The notes under the pieces are model-generated. The model did no database searches, was not told the origin of the DNA, and saw only the letters and a list, made by a program, of their open reading frames with translations. A DNA stretch of 64,000 bases from Dastarcus helophoroides (Eukaryota > Arthropoda > Insecta > Coleoptera > Bothrideridae). The translations under genes were made by a program, and so were the position numbers. Shown here piece by piece: positions 1 through 12,500 of the stretch (position 1 is its first letter; every line of letters begins with the position of its first letter). The stretch is from positions 20,941,004 through 21,005,003 of the forward strand of contig CM053336.1 in NCBI GenBank assembly GCA_028583605.1, in the 5' to 3' direction.

Positions 1-807
1 GATATACAAAATATAATGAATTAACTTCAAAAGTTCAAATATATTAAAACAATTTTGACTTTATGTATGTATCAACAAGTATTTCACGCCACTTGTATTT
101 ATAAAGAAATGTTCACTCAGCAACATGAAAGGGATACATTAAACTTCGGTCATAAAAAAAACAAAAAATTGTCAAGGTGTTATTAATTATTGATACTCTT
201 TAAAATTCCGTGTAATTTTACGATATCTTCTTCTGGCTTTAATTAAACTGAGTAAATGTTCAAATTACATTTCATCTCTTCTTAAAAACAACGACACCAC
301 AATTGCCTTCTTAAAGTTCTTAATACATTAAATTTCAACTCCCTTCTCTAAAATCGAAATCTCGCTCACTAATGTCTATTTCTATATAAATAAACAGCTA
401 CTTCTATATAATGTAAAACTGCTTATCATTTGTTTGTAATTGTTACCTATATGAGATTCCAATCTCAAAGAAAAATCAATTTTATAACACAAATAACTTC
501 CAAAATTGGCAGATCAAAAATCTCAACGTAAACATTAATAAGTTCGTAGGCGTGAGGCGTGTTTTTTTTGCCCTTGATGCCTCGATGCCGTTCTCGAGTT
601 TTTTAATGCTATTGATGCATATATTCCTAGGTACATGTACGTGCGAGACATTAGAGTATGTCGGTAGTTCAAATTAACGTTATTGGTAACGCGAAACCAT
701 TCGTTTGTCCCTACCTTTAGTGGCTCAACGCAAAGAAGTTTTTATTTCAATAAATATACGAAACGATATCTTCCTTTAATTGATAAAAGTGGTTGTTTTT
801 TACTTAC
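1..807. other. Non-coding sequence downstream of OBP-A exon 5
   Basis: Presumed intron 5 of OBP-A. I looked on minus for a C-x8-C exon in the required phase and saw none. No transposon recognised. Confidence 0.4.
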
Positions 808-3800
808 CTGTAACTTTGGGTATACATATTTCTGCATGCGGTAAAAAGTCATTTTTATGATGTTCAACAACACGTTCCATAAATGATTCTAGCGGAAGTA
901 CATTGTCCTTGTTGTCCACCTAGATAAAAGTAATAAAATTATTGAAAACGTAAAAAAAATAATCAGTTGACAATTTATTGCTTGATGTACAGAACAGTTC
1001 TCGAATCATTATCACGATGGAGGGTATTTTTAAAGACAAAGTTTTGGCAAGAAATTAATCGTGTTTTTTTTAAGCGAACAAAATGGAATTTTGCTTTATA
1101 CAAAGAATGCCCTTAAACAGATGAGGCGTTTTCCTTTTTCTTTAGTGATTTTTGGCACTTACCTGGCAACTTCATCATTTCACCATCATTTGGTACATCC
1201 TATTTCGGTACTTATTAGCAAATATTGAATCCACTTCAAGTCATTATCATCATTAATGAAACCTGCATCATTTAAATTTAAACTGCAACATCGAACTGGA
1301 TAAACAGTTTATGATGCAATGAAAATGTGATTTATTTTTCAAAACTTTGACTTTAATCTTGAAATGTCCACTTTCAAATTTTTTGATTAATTTCTAAAAA
1401 TGAATTGTTAACTCGAAATAAGGATTCTTTTCCACACTTGTAACTATTTTATTTCTATAATTATATAATTATTATATTTTTCATTGCCATCTATCTTTAT
1501 TTCTTCCGCTTACTCGTAGTGCTTTAAGGGCATAATATAGTCACTTTTTGCCAGCGATTTTACTTAAAAGAATATTAGATTTCGGATAATAATAATTTGA
1601 GAACAGTTCTCGTACGTCAAACGATGTATTTTTTAATTACCAAATCAATTTCCTTAAGGATGCAGTACATGTAACACTGAAAAATGAAATTATTTCAAAA
1701 TTAATTCAACCACAGAGATTTTTTTTTCATATTTTACCTTGAATCTACGATCTTCATTATCAAAAGTGTATTGCAGGCGTTCCTCTGAAAGTAAATGAAA
1801 ATATACTTGGTCCGCTCTAAGAGTGCTATTGCGGAATAATTTTACTACCCCCCCCCCCCACCCTCTAGTGTTACCTGCCACTGATCCAGGCTGAATAAAA
1901 TTGTACAGTTTATTTTAGAGAGCATCTTCATCTAAATAGGTATGCCAAATTTTAGTTATTTAACTTGACACGATTCGAAAAATTCAATAAAAAAACTATC
2001 ATTTCGAATCTACCTGTGACACCTTGTTTCGCGAAAACTAAGTTTCTTCCGCCGATGTAGGTATCTATGAAATTTTTTACATATGTTTCGATAAAGAATC
2101 CGCTATTAAAATTTTTCTACCTAATTTTGAGATAGCCTGTATATTGATTAATTAAAGCAGATGTTTCGACTTCAAAAAAATATTTTGAAGCAAAGAAAAG
2201 AAACTGAGTTCTATTGTGTCCTGTTTGAGAGATAAAGAACTTGCCCTAGCTTTTAAAGTATTTTTTAGAAATATGCAGAGTTTTTCAGTCATAATGTCAT
2301 CAATTTTAGGAGAAAATAGAGAAAAATGAATATGATACGAATATGCACATAGAATACAACCTAGTCCGGGAATGAGCAAGACGTGGCCCGCCTAACATTT
2401 TTCTGTGGCCCGCCTAAGCTCTACTGTTTTCTGTACAATTTTTGGAAAAGAAAATGTCAAACAATTTGATGAAAAAAAAGAACATAAATTTCCACGATTC
2501 ATGAAATATCTTGGACATGAGCGTAGGCAAGATTTTCTTTAGAGGGGGGGGGGGCAGCAACAATCATTCTAAAAAGTTTATGGGCAAAAAAGAAAACCTT
2601 CTGGCTTAGTAATGTGTATTTTTACCTAAAAACTACAGAATTGGGGACATCGCATTTTCAAATTAAAGTCAAAATTTGAAAAAAGCCCAATCTTAAGAAA
2701 AAACCTTTTGGAGAACTTTAAGAAATGTCGAAATTTCGAAAAAGTGGAAATGTAAGACACGAAATTTCCAAAAAGAAAATTTTATAAAAATGGTTGTAAT
2801 TTCTAGAACAAGTCGAATTCAGGTGAAATAATGCAACTTTTAAAAAATAATGATTTCAGAATTTTTATTTAATTTCAATTTTGTCATATTTGTGAAATTT
2901 TTCAAGAAATCTTTTTTTCGGGATTTCCTTAAAATATGTTTCTCAGATTATTTAGATTTCTATTAAAATTTCGATCCAATTTAAAATAAAAATGAACGAA
3001 TTTTGTGAAAAAGTCTAAATCTTTAGAAAAAATTCCATTTTAAATGGAAATGTCCAGAAATAAATAAAATTAAATTTTGAGTTAAAAGTCAAAATTTGAA
3101 GAATAACATGAATTTTAGACAAGTTGAAATTATAGGGAATACATTTATTTTAAATCAGAAAAAACAAAGACTGAAAAAAATTTAGGATTTTTGAAAATTA
3201 CGTTACAAATTACAAAAAAATATTGAACTTTCTAGAAAACATTTTAAATTTCCAAAAGAAGGTCCAATTTTAAAAAGAATATTTAAACAGTTGAAATGTT
3301 CAATAAATCATATTGAAAATAGAAACCTAACCTTTCGCAAAAACTCGAGAAATGTGTAAAATTCAAAAATAAAAAAAATTTCAAAGATATAATTTTGTGA
3401 AAAGACGCAATTTAAAAAAAAAGCCCAACTCTGAGAAAGAAAAATCGCAAGATTCAAAAACATTGTTCTCAAAATTTAAAATTCAGTAAAGATGTTCAAT
3501 TTACAAGAAATCTTTTTTTCGAAATCCCCAAAAATATTTTTCGCAACAACAGAAAAGTGAACATTTTCAGAACCATAAAACCATGTGATCTAAAAGTCGT
3601 AGTTTATTAAAAAAGACAAATATTCAAGAAAATCACAAAATTTTGAAATAAGCAAACCATTTTTGAAAAAGTCCAAAAAGTAGGATTTTGAAAACAAAAT
3701 GAAAATTTCAAAAAAGACAAATTTTGAGGAACAGGCGAATCTTACGTAAAATACTATTTCAGAAAAATTCGAAATTTTGAAAAAAAAGACGAATTTACCA

Positions 3801-5891
3801 AAACAAGAAAACATTTATTGAAATATTAAAAATCGGATATTGAGATAAAAATCAAGATTTCCTGAAAAAGGCAAATTTTAGGAAACCAGTCAGAATTTCT
3901 AAAAAAATCAGAATCTCAACGATCGAAATTTTTGGTTAAATGTTTAGAAAAATATCCGAATTTGAAAAAACAATTCGAGAAAACTTTGAAATGGACAAAA
4001 AATTGTCCACAGAAAGTCAAATTAAAAAAAAAAGAAATAAAAATAGTTAAAACCCCGAGAAAAAGACGATATTGAAAGAGAAATTTTGGAAAAAAAATCA
4101 AAATTTTGAGAAAAAGCATTTAATCTTAGTGAAACTTTGAAATTCGAAAAAAAGAGTAAATTTTAAGAGAAAAATCGAATATTTATTTTCTCTGGACTCC
4201 CTGGACGAGCCAGAGGAAGACAGGCTTCTTACCTTGCCTCAACAGGCGTCAGAAAATATCAAATATTGTGATAACACATTGAAATTTTGATTTTTTTTCC
4301 AAATTTTGACTTTATTCTTAAAAATTTGGAAAATAATAGAAAATGACAGCTTAAGTTTAAAATAAATTTTTAGAGGAATTCGTAACTTTCAAAAAAAATC
4401 CAAAATTTATAAAAAAATCAAGAACTTTTTCTAATTTGATTTTGTTCTCTCTCTTATAGATTCAGCGCCTTTCTCCAGTTGGGAGTATCCTAAATTTAAT
4501 CTTTTTTCTCCGGATCCGACTTTTTAGTTTCAATACTAAGGTTTTCCATAATTTCGACCTTAAAGTTAAAATTTTCACTTCTTCTACAAATATTGTCCTT
4601 TTGCTCAAAATTTATTTAATCACAAATTGTTGATTTTTTCAGGAAATTTTTAATTTTTTTAATCTAGATTATTTTAAAGTTTAGCATCGAAAATAATAAG
4701 AAATTTTAAACGTAAAGTAAGAATTTTGAGAAAAAATTAAAATTTTGGGAAAAAACTCGAAATTAATACAAGGAGAGAAGGCCAAATTTTCTTTCGTTTT
4801 TTCTCTTTTTCATAAATTTCGAGCTTATTCTCAAAATTTTGTATAAGGTTTACATCTTTTTTTCTCAAATTTTGATCTTAGATATCAGCAGACGATCTTC
4901 TTCTTTTTCTCTTTCTGAAATCGGAACTTAATTACCACCTTCCTTTTCTCGAAATCTGGGAATCTTTTATAAAATTTTCTGTCCTTTTCAACTATAACTT
5001 TTTCTGTTTATGTTCCTCTTCTTAATTTCAGAATCGAATTTCTCTCTTTGCATTTTTAATTTTCAAAAAAATTGGACTTTAATCTCGAAATAGGAAGTTA
5101 TTATCTCGAAATTTTAAAATTATGTTTTCTGCACATCTCTATTTCTTTATTTTAATTTCGGAATTGATTTCCAATATTTTAATTTTCTGCATAAGTTATG
5201 GGTTTATTTTAAGACTTTTACTTTCATTTTAAAGTACTGGGTTTGTACTTTGAATTTTTACTTTGTTTCCCAAAATTTCAGATTTTATTCTTGAATGTCG
5301 TAAAATTTCGACACAAGTTTTTTTTTGTATTTATTTCCATTTTGTCCATTTTTTTGTAAATATCGTGTTGATTTCGAAATGCCTTTTTGATTAGTTGCCA
5401 AAAAATAAATTTAAACTCGATATTATAAAATTAAAATTTAAATTTTGTGACTGATATAACTATTTTTAGTAAAAATGTTAAATTTTTAAATTAAAATGGG
5501 AATTTTGAAGAAAAATTTCTAAATTCTATAAGAAATAATTTCAACATTTAAACTCAGATTGGAGCAGCGTTAAACAAATAAAAAAATTTTTGTGAAAATG
5601 AAAATTTCGATTTAAAAGTAAAAATTGTAGGCAAAATTTCCACTGTTGTCTATAAAAAAGTTTTTAAATTATAACCGAAATTTTTCAATAAATATACCTT
5701 CAGTAAATCCAGAATCCTTCATGCAAACTCCATGGACCCTGTCGATTATCTTCTGCGCTTCAGGGTGCCATTCTACCTGAAATATATCGCGCTAACTCGA
5801 AGATTTTTCACATCAAAATAATGCATACCCCTTGAATGTTGCCCAAGACAAAACTCAAGCAGACGAACTTTACCGCAAGCTGAACTGACAT
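808..5891 (-). CDS. Odorant-binding protein gene A (five 5' exons; 3' end outside window)
   Basis: Classical insect odorant-binding protein, a small secreted carrier of hydrophobic ligands in sensillar lymph. Exons on the minus strand: 5891-5829 (ATG and hydrophobic signal peptide MSVQLAVKFVCLSFVLG), 5776-5698 (first cysteine, HGVCMKDSGFTE), 1784-1738 (ERLQYTFDNED), 1676-1641 (CYMYCILKEIDL, the C2-x3-C3 signature) and 919-808 (C4 in HAEICIPKVT). All junctions have AG acceptors and GT donors and the reading phase is continuous: 337 coding bases, ending in phase 1. The exon with C5-x8-C6 and the last exon are not visible below 808, so they should lie before position 1. Introns 2-3 hold about 3.9 kb of AT-rich filler. 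Exon sizes 79, 47, 36 and 112 match or nearly match genes B and C. It is most similar to gene B. The family call is confident; ligand and tissue are unknown. Confidence 0.9.
2640..5650. repeat. AT-rich quasi-periodic filler (tract 1, intron of OBP-A)
   Basis: Degenerate repetition of words such as AAATTTTGAAAAAAGTC, GAAATTTCGAAAAAG and AAAATTCAAA without a fixed period. The purine-rich strand is plus from about 2640 to 4180 and minus from about 4260 to 5340. Short unrelated unique sequence (SINE-like or unknown, CTCCCTGGACGAGCCAGAGG) sits at the switch near 4196-4255. Open reading frames here are low-complexity and were ignored. Confidence 0.75.
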
Positions 5892-5929
5892 CTTTACAGA
5901 TAGAATTAACTGGAACGTTTGCCGGCAAG

Positions 5930-5939
5930 CTTATTTAAG
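5930..5939 (-). promoter_or_regulatory. TATA-like box of OBP gene A
   Basis: On the minus strand the sequence reads CTTAAATAAG about 40 bases upstream of the start codon at 5891. The same ten bases sit at 26228-26237 upstream of gene B, at nearly the same distance from its ATG, so this is likely the conserved core promoter of both paralogues. Confidence 0.55.
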
Positions 5940-6120
5940 GAAATTTTGCCACCGTATGAAATTGCACGACTGTCATCTGTAATTTGCCAAGGAGAACTTC
6001 CTTTCCTAGACTATTGATTATAAAAATGATGGTTATTTTAAAGGGGTAATTAACAATTCATTAAAAATTGTACATTGGGCTAATATTTAATGACATATCG
6101 TGAATTGGTGATTTAATTAA
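5940..6120 (-). promoter_or_regulatory. Proximal promoter block conserved between OBP genes A and B
   Basis: The sequence upstream of gene A resembles that upstream of gene B (26238-26420). Shared blocks include CCAAGGAGAACTTCC (about 5988 and 26281), a TTGATnATAAAAAT block and an AATATGT/CATATCGTGAATGGTG-like block. Flanks farther out do not align by eye. Conservation may reflect either recent duplication or retained regulatory function. Confidence 0.5.
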
Positions 6121-6394
6121 AATGCTATCTAATTAAAGTGGATCAATCGTTTAAATTTTTTTAAAGAAATTATACATATTATTTATCAATGGCAGGAAAA
6201 AAGCACTTGGAAATTGTAAAAATTGACGCAGTCTATTAGGTTTTATGTATACATGTTTACATTCGTGTTTGATAACAACAAAATCTAAAGTTTCCTCTTA
6301 CCTAACGTCTTTGGTAATCGTCAGGTGAAAACTTTAGATTATTTTAGATTAGATTATATATGGGTCGTTTCGCGTTTCTTTTCGTCTACCTCGC

Positions 6395-7400
6395 ACCTCG
6401 TCCTAAGGAGATCGTTTGTGCATACCCTGATCTATGTAGTTCCCAGGTTCAAACTCTTGTAGAAGTTTATTATGGACCTGGGATTGAGTTTTTCCACATC
6501 TGAGAGGTCTAAGGACGCCCATCCGAGTTGGACGTGCCTTTTGCGTGCAAGCGCATCGCACTTGCATAGTACATGTTTTGCAGTCTCCACAGCTTCTGCG
6601 CAAAAGTGACATAGGTGTCTTTCAGCCTGGCCCTGACTGGTTAGGATCCTCAATTCGGATTTGTTGTGTTCTAAGTAGAACTTTGTCTTTTCAAGCGTTC
6701 CAGATATGAATATTTTGCCTGTCGTAGCCCTGGATATGATCTCCAGTGAGAAATTCTTGACTTTGCTTCCCATTTTTTGACCTCACCGTTGATTGGACTT
6801 TTAGAAAAACCAAAAGCCGCTTCAGGTCCAAGAAATGACGATGCAAATCCTTCTCTAACGAGTTGGTCCGCAGCTTCATTCCTTTGTATTTCTTTGTGCC
6901 CTGGCACCCACTTAAGACTGATTCTGTTGTATTTAGCCAGTTGCCTTAGAGTTTGTTGACAGTCCCAAACTAGTTTGGATTTGACAAATCAGCTGCTGAG
7001 AGCTTTTATTGCCGCTTGGCTGTCAGAGTTAATGTAGATCTTTGTTTCTTTCAGGTTTCTTCGAAGACAATCGTAGATGCAGAGTTCTATTGCATGTATT
7101 TCAGTTTGAAAGACAGTTGGGTCTTTTCCCAAGGCTTTCAATAACCTAGAGTTAGAGCCATAAATTCCCACTCCAGTCCCATGTGAATATTTTACTAACT
7201 GACTAATATCACTAGCCCAAATAAGGTAGGTCAAAAAGTTTGACTTTGAGTCTGGCTTGGCTTGTATTGTCGATAAGCTGGATGGTTGTAGTGTCGCTTC
7301 ATATGGCGCAATTGGCTTTTTAAATATTCTCCTGTGTTTCGAGTTTTTCATCTAAAGAAGTTCTCTATGACGATGGGTGCTCGGTTTAAAATGATTTAAG
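6395..7400 (-). pseudogene. Non-LTR retrotransposon 3' fragment: RNase H domain plus C-terminal CCHC finger
   Basis: Read on minus, this is the end of a LINE polyprotein of the kind that carries an RNase H domain (I/LOA/R1-like group). Around 7140-6990 are QTEIHAIELC and YINSDSQAAIKAL (RNase H acidic residues E and D). Around 6910-6850 are WVPGHKEIQRNEAADQL. A C-terminal zinc finger CHFCAEAVETAKHVLCKC lies at about 6610-6560. The frame is broken by a stop at 6987-6989 (ALSS-stop-FVKSK) and by a frameshift near 6775. The reverse transcriptase is missing, so this is a decayed 5'-truncated copy. It lies in the interval between OBP-A exon 1 and the proposed last exon of OBP-B. Confidence 0.75.
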
Positions 7401-7712
7401 ATCCAATTTCGGAAATATTTCTCTGTAATGATATTTGAATGTATTTTGTTATGAAGAGTCCATGCACTGATTCTATTTCACGAGCCTTTGGTTGATATTT
7501 CAAGTAAACCTTTTCTGATATCCATTTACTTCTTTTAGTTTTTTGGGTAGATTAGGTAGGTCATGTTTGAGGACTTATTTCTGAATGTCTTCACATTGAT
7601 TAATCTTCGAGTGTTCAACTGAAAAAGTCATCAAGTTGGCTGTGGTTATTTGTTTAAATAGGACGCAGCAAAAAAGTTTCTATCCAATTGTTCGGAAATT
7701 ATTCTGGTAATA

Positions 7713-8890
7713 TTGGGTTGAAAAGAAAGTAATTTCGTTCTTTTTACATAGACAGCGTTATTTAATTTTTTTGAATGAATTCTGTGGGTGATGGTCTTGA
7801 CGTTTTGACATTTATTATCAGACAGATCGAGGTTCATTTTGAAGCACGTGGTGAGAGATTTTATTTATAACTGATAGTTGAGGGTCAATTTAAACATTGA
7901 GTGCAAAAACGAACATTTTCGGCATATTTAACTTTCTTATTTCCGTAAAGAAGGGAAAGCTGCAGAGGCTCACAAAGAAATATGTGAAGTTTATGGTGGT
8001 GATTCCATAACAGAACGCACTTGTCAAAATTGGTGTAGGAAATTCCGTTCTGGAGATTTTTCACTCAAAGATAACCAACGTTCTGGTCGACCTACTAAAG
8101 TTGATAATAATCAAATTAATGCCATTATTTAAGAGGATCGTCATATTACTTTTCGAGAGATTCCGGTGAGGTTAAATGTATCACACACAATCATTGAGAA
8201 TCGCTTAAAGTGTGTTGGACTCGTTAAAAATCTCGATATTTAAGTTTCGCATAAACTGAAAGATATTAATTTGACACGACGAATCAATATTTGCGATACG
8301 CATGTTAGGCGCAATGAAAATGATCCTTTCTTGAAAAGAATCGTTACTCGTGATGAAAAATGGGTCATCTACAGTAACATCGTTCGAAAACGATCATGGT
8401 CCAAGCACGATGAATCAGCACAAACCACATCAAAAGCTATTTTTCATCAAAAAAAGATCATGTTGTCGATTTGGTGGGATTATAAAGGTGTTGTGTATTT
8501 TGAGCTGCTTCCAAGGAATCAGCTAATGAAACTAGATGAAGCAATCAAAGAAAAAAAGCCCGAATTGGCAAATCGAAAAGGAATTGTGTTCCACCATGAC
8601 AATGTTAGGCCTCACACATCTTTGGTAACTCGTGGGAAATTGTTGGAGTTTGGTTGGGATGTCGCATCCGCTATACAGCCCCGACCTAGCACCATCTGAT
8701 TACCATTTATTTCGTAGTTTGCAGAACTCTATGAATGGTAAAAATTTTCCAAATGATAATGACCTTAAATCGCACTTGGTTCAGTTTTTTTTCTGAAAAG
8801 GATCAGAAATTCTGAGCGCAGAATCATGAAGCTGCAAGAAAGATGGCAAAAGGTTATTGAATAAAATCGAAAATATATAATTGATTAAAG
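7713..8890 (+). mobile_element. Mariner transposon with dead transposase
   Basis: Tc1/mariner-family DNA transposon of the mariner D,D34D type. The left end begins TTGGGTTGAAAAGAAAGTAA at 7713 directly after a TA, as mariner targets do. The transposase can be read from about 7920: HTH region (KEICEVYGGDSITERTCQNW, then GDFSLKDNQRSGRPTKVD), a stop at 8130-8132, TRDEKWVIYSN with the first catalytic Asp near 8352, FHHDNVRPHTS with the second Asp near 8598, and SPDLAPSDYHLF with the third Asp near 8697. The third block is in another frame, showing a deletion near 8662. A stop also interrupts the N-terminal half near 8239. I could not find a matching right inverted repeat after 8890, so the 3' end is lost or diverged. 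Confidence 0.85.
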
Positions 8891-9584
8891 TCTATTTTTT
8901 GTATTAAAAAAATGTGTTTTTTTTTCATATCACATTATTCTATTACAGGGCAGTATTAGTTAAAGCTACAGAGTTAACAGCCGAGGTCATTAAATTACTA
9001 GCTGTAACAGGCCTTTAAAGATAACTGAAATAAAACACGATGTTGCAAATGTGGGTAACAATTTTAATTAATTCAGACACATGAAAATACATGATAGAAA
9101 GGTAATCCAAAAAGTCGATGCTTCAGTGCAGTTTTCGCATATTTCTTTCTTGATTCTGTTATATCAGCGGGCAATGCTAAAAAAAACATATATTAAATAC
9201 CTATCAATGCAGAATTCTGATGGATACGTAGACAAGTGGTTTTCAAATTAAGTTAATTTCAAATTTTGAACAGTTGCTGATGCGTGACGTCATACCACAA
9301 TAAGCCACACTTATTATAGATAGATTCTTTTAGGATGTTTATCAAATTTGTAACAAAAGTATGGTTTGTTTGTTCGGTACAGTGATTATTACAATTACAG
9401 TGCCATCTCTACGCTGTGAACACAATAATAGTTTACATTAACGAGATTATTGATGGTGGTGTTCATAAGAGCTTATAACAAATTTTGTAGTTTTTAATTA
9501 CATTAATTAGAAAAATACTTCACTTTATTTTTTCGACGATCTGGACATTGTCATATGGGGGAAATCCTTCCAAACTATAAAAAC
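8891..9584. other. Unique sequence holding the proposed last exon of OBP gene B
   Basis: This stretch is neither filler nor a recognised transposon. It has a good polypyrimidine tract plus AG on minus (TTTTTTTTAG at 9186-9177), followed by the short open segment listed under OBP gene B, and an ATTAAA on the minus strand near 9062. Nothing else is recognised. Confidence 0.4.
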
Positions 9585-12500
9585 TAACTTAGAGGAACCC
9601 TACAAATGATGTCAAGCTACTACAAGCAGAACTCGCTGAAACCAAACCCAGGTTTCTGCCTTCCACTTAAACATACATCTGGCTACTAAAAAATTGAAAG
9701 TAACCTGGGAGGGACAAACGTTGGAACACACAGAACCTCAAAGTACCTTAGGATTCGTACTCGACAGCTTTCTCAAGTACAAGTATCACTGCCACAACCA
9801 GGCAGAAGATCAACATCAGAAATAACCTCCTAAGAAAACTTGTATATTGACGAGGCAAAAAGTAATTTCCGTCGTAAAATACACCAGAGGCTTATCAACT
9901 ATCCAAACGGTTCCAGGTCCTTCTTGGGATTTGCAAACTCGATGGGAAAGAATTTTAGATCTTCAAATTTTCCACCTTTACTCGATGGCAACAACAATAT
10001 TGCGACTATTTCCAAGGAAACGACTGACCTGCTAGCCTTAATGTTTGCTGAAAATTCCAACCTTGATTATCGAAACGCAGAACCTCCTATTCCTACTATG
10101 GTTGGCACTTCGATACCTGAAGTTGTTTTTAGACAACGCACAGTCAGGAAGATTCTCCTCGAGCTCGACACATCGAAAGCTTCTGGCCCTGATGATATCC
10201 CTGCTATCGTTCTTAAGAAGTGCGCTCCAGAGTTGACTCCGAACCTAAGAAAATTGTTCACACTTTCTTACAACAAAGGTGTATTCCGTAACATCTGAAG
10301 ATCTGCTAGGGTGCAGCCTGTCCCTAAAAGGGGAAAAAGGAATCTTGCTAAGAACTATCGCCCTATATCTTTTGTTGCCCGTTATATCTAAAGTAATGGA
10401 AAAAGTTATTAACGTCAAGATTCTCAAATATCTGGAGGATAATAGAATTATCTCGGACAGACAATACGGTTTCAGACAACAACTCTCAACTGGCGATCTA
10501 CTGGCATAGCTTATATCTGCAACTCAGCTGTGGAAACACACTGTGAGGCTAGGGTTGTGGCATTGGATATCTTAAAGGGCCTCGGCAGAGTCTGGCATCG
10601 ATCTCTTTTCGACAAATTAATATCTTATGGTCTTCCTCCAGGACTCTGTCATTTGATATCTAGTTTTATCGCTGAGAGATCTCTTCAGATGGTCGTTGAT
10701 GATATCTCATCCGAGACATTTGCGATTAATGCAGATGAGCCTCAAAGCTCTGTCCTGTTTCCTACTCTGTTTCTGTTAGACCTAAACGACCTCTTAGCCT
10801 CAACTTCCAATCTGTTATACAGCTACGCAGATGATAGTAGAGTGCTGTCATATTTATTCTCCGACAAACCATTATCCGTCACTGCTTCAGATCGGCTAAG
10901 GCATCAGCAGATACAGATGGATTGATCGGAATCTCGAAATCGCTTTGGAATGTGGTAAGAAAAATCTGGTCGGCATCAACGCCTCAAAAACTCAGGTCAT
11001 GGTTTTTTCTAAAAAAACATCAAGGGATAATGCAAAAAATATTACCCATGGGTGACAAAATCCTCCCGATGGGATTTAATCTGTCCATTCTAGGAGTGAA
11101 TGCGACCACTAACTTCTCTTGGGACGATCATGTGCGCGCCATTGCCAACTCCGCCTTTCAGAAGCTAGGCTTTCTTTTAAGAGGTAAAAAGTACTTCACA
11201 TCTCATCAAGTGCTTGCTCTATGCAAAGCTCAAGTTAGGCCAACAATAAAATACTGTTCTTATGTTTGCAGTTCAACCCCAAAGCACATTTTGGCTCTTT
11301 TAGATTCAGTTCAAAAAAAAAGCGCCTAATTGATGACGAGAGTTTTACCTATTCTCTCGAAACACTGGAGCACAGGTGGATGGTTGGTGACTTATCTCTT
11401 TTCTAGAAATACTTTCATGGGAGATGCTCGCAGGAACTAATAGGATTGATCGCTCCAAGGGTAACATTTTTAAGGCATAAAAGACAGTCGGAGACAAAAA
11501 AATCTTGTGCAGTCCACCTTGATACAGCGAGGACTTCTGTCTATGGAGACTCTTTTTCTTATAGAACGTCCAAGCTATGGAATTCGTTACCCAACGGACT
11601 CTTTCCCATAAATTACAACCTATCCTTGTTTAAGAAGGCAGTTCATTGCCACTTATCCGTGTTTCTGCATCCTACTCGCGGTGTCTGAAGGCATAATGGG
11701 GTCATCCTTTGCGAGTGGATTAAACTTTAAAAAAAAATTTTAATTGGTCGAGGTAAGCATGGATACAAGAGCCTAATTTAATTATTTGAATTCCCTTATG
11801 AACGTGCATGATATAGTTTTATAATGCAATGGCTGCTGCTCAACTATCGCAGTGAAATCAAAAGAAATAACACATTGTGTTGATATGAATAAAGAATGAA
11901 AACCAGATATAGTACTATAGCTAAACAAGAGACAGTGCTGTGCGCTGCACAAGGGCCCCCTGTCCCTGTCATAATTTTTCTTAGATCCAATTCAGAAACT
12001 CTAAATTTCGAATTCAAAACTCGGTGGAATTGAAGAAAAAAGTAGAAATTTTATATCAATCTCGAAGCTTAAAAACAACTGGAATTTTAAAAAAGGAAAC
12101 ATTAGAATTTTTGAGCTGTCTTTTTAAGTAAAAGTAAAAATTAAAAATAAGCTTGCAATTGTGAAAAAAAGTTAAAATTTAAAAACAATCGAGAAAAAGT
12201 ACGTCGAAAAAAAATCTAGAAAAATATTCAAATTTGAAATAGATATTTCAGGAAAGAAGAATAGACATTGAAAGTGTCAATTTAAAATTTTAAGAAAAAA
12301 ATTAATTTCCAGAAAATTTATTCTATACTGATATTTTAAAAATATTCAAAATTCGATAAAATCAATACTATACAAATTTTTTTTATTTTAGCTTGCCGAG
12401 TACAGTTTGTAGATATTCAAATTATCATTTTAATAAATAAAATTGTTTACTTTAGAAAAAATTAATAATAAATAAAAAAACTATTAGGAAAAATCGAAAT

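Noticed and set aside
2379..2420. Twice-repeated GTGGCCCGCCTAA as a transposon end
   Set aside because: Too short, with no partner or duplication; left unassigned.
3590..4119. Small F/K-rich ORFs in filler tracts (here and throughout the other AT-rich tracts)
   Set aside because: Low-complexity translations of AT filler, no conserved motif, no splice structure; expected by chance in the T-rich strand reading.
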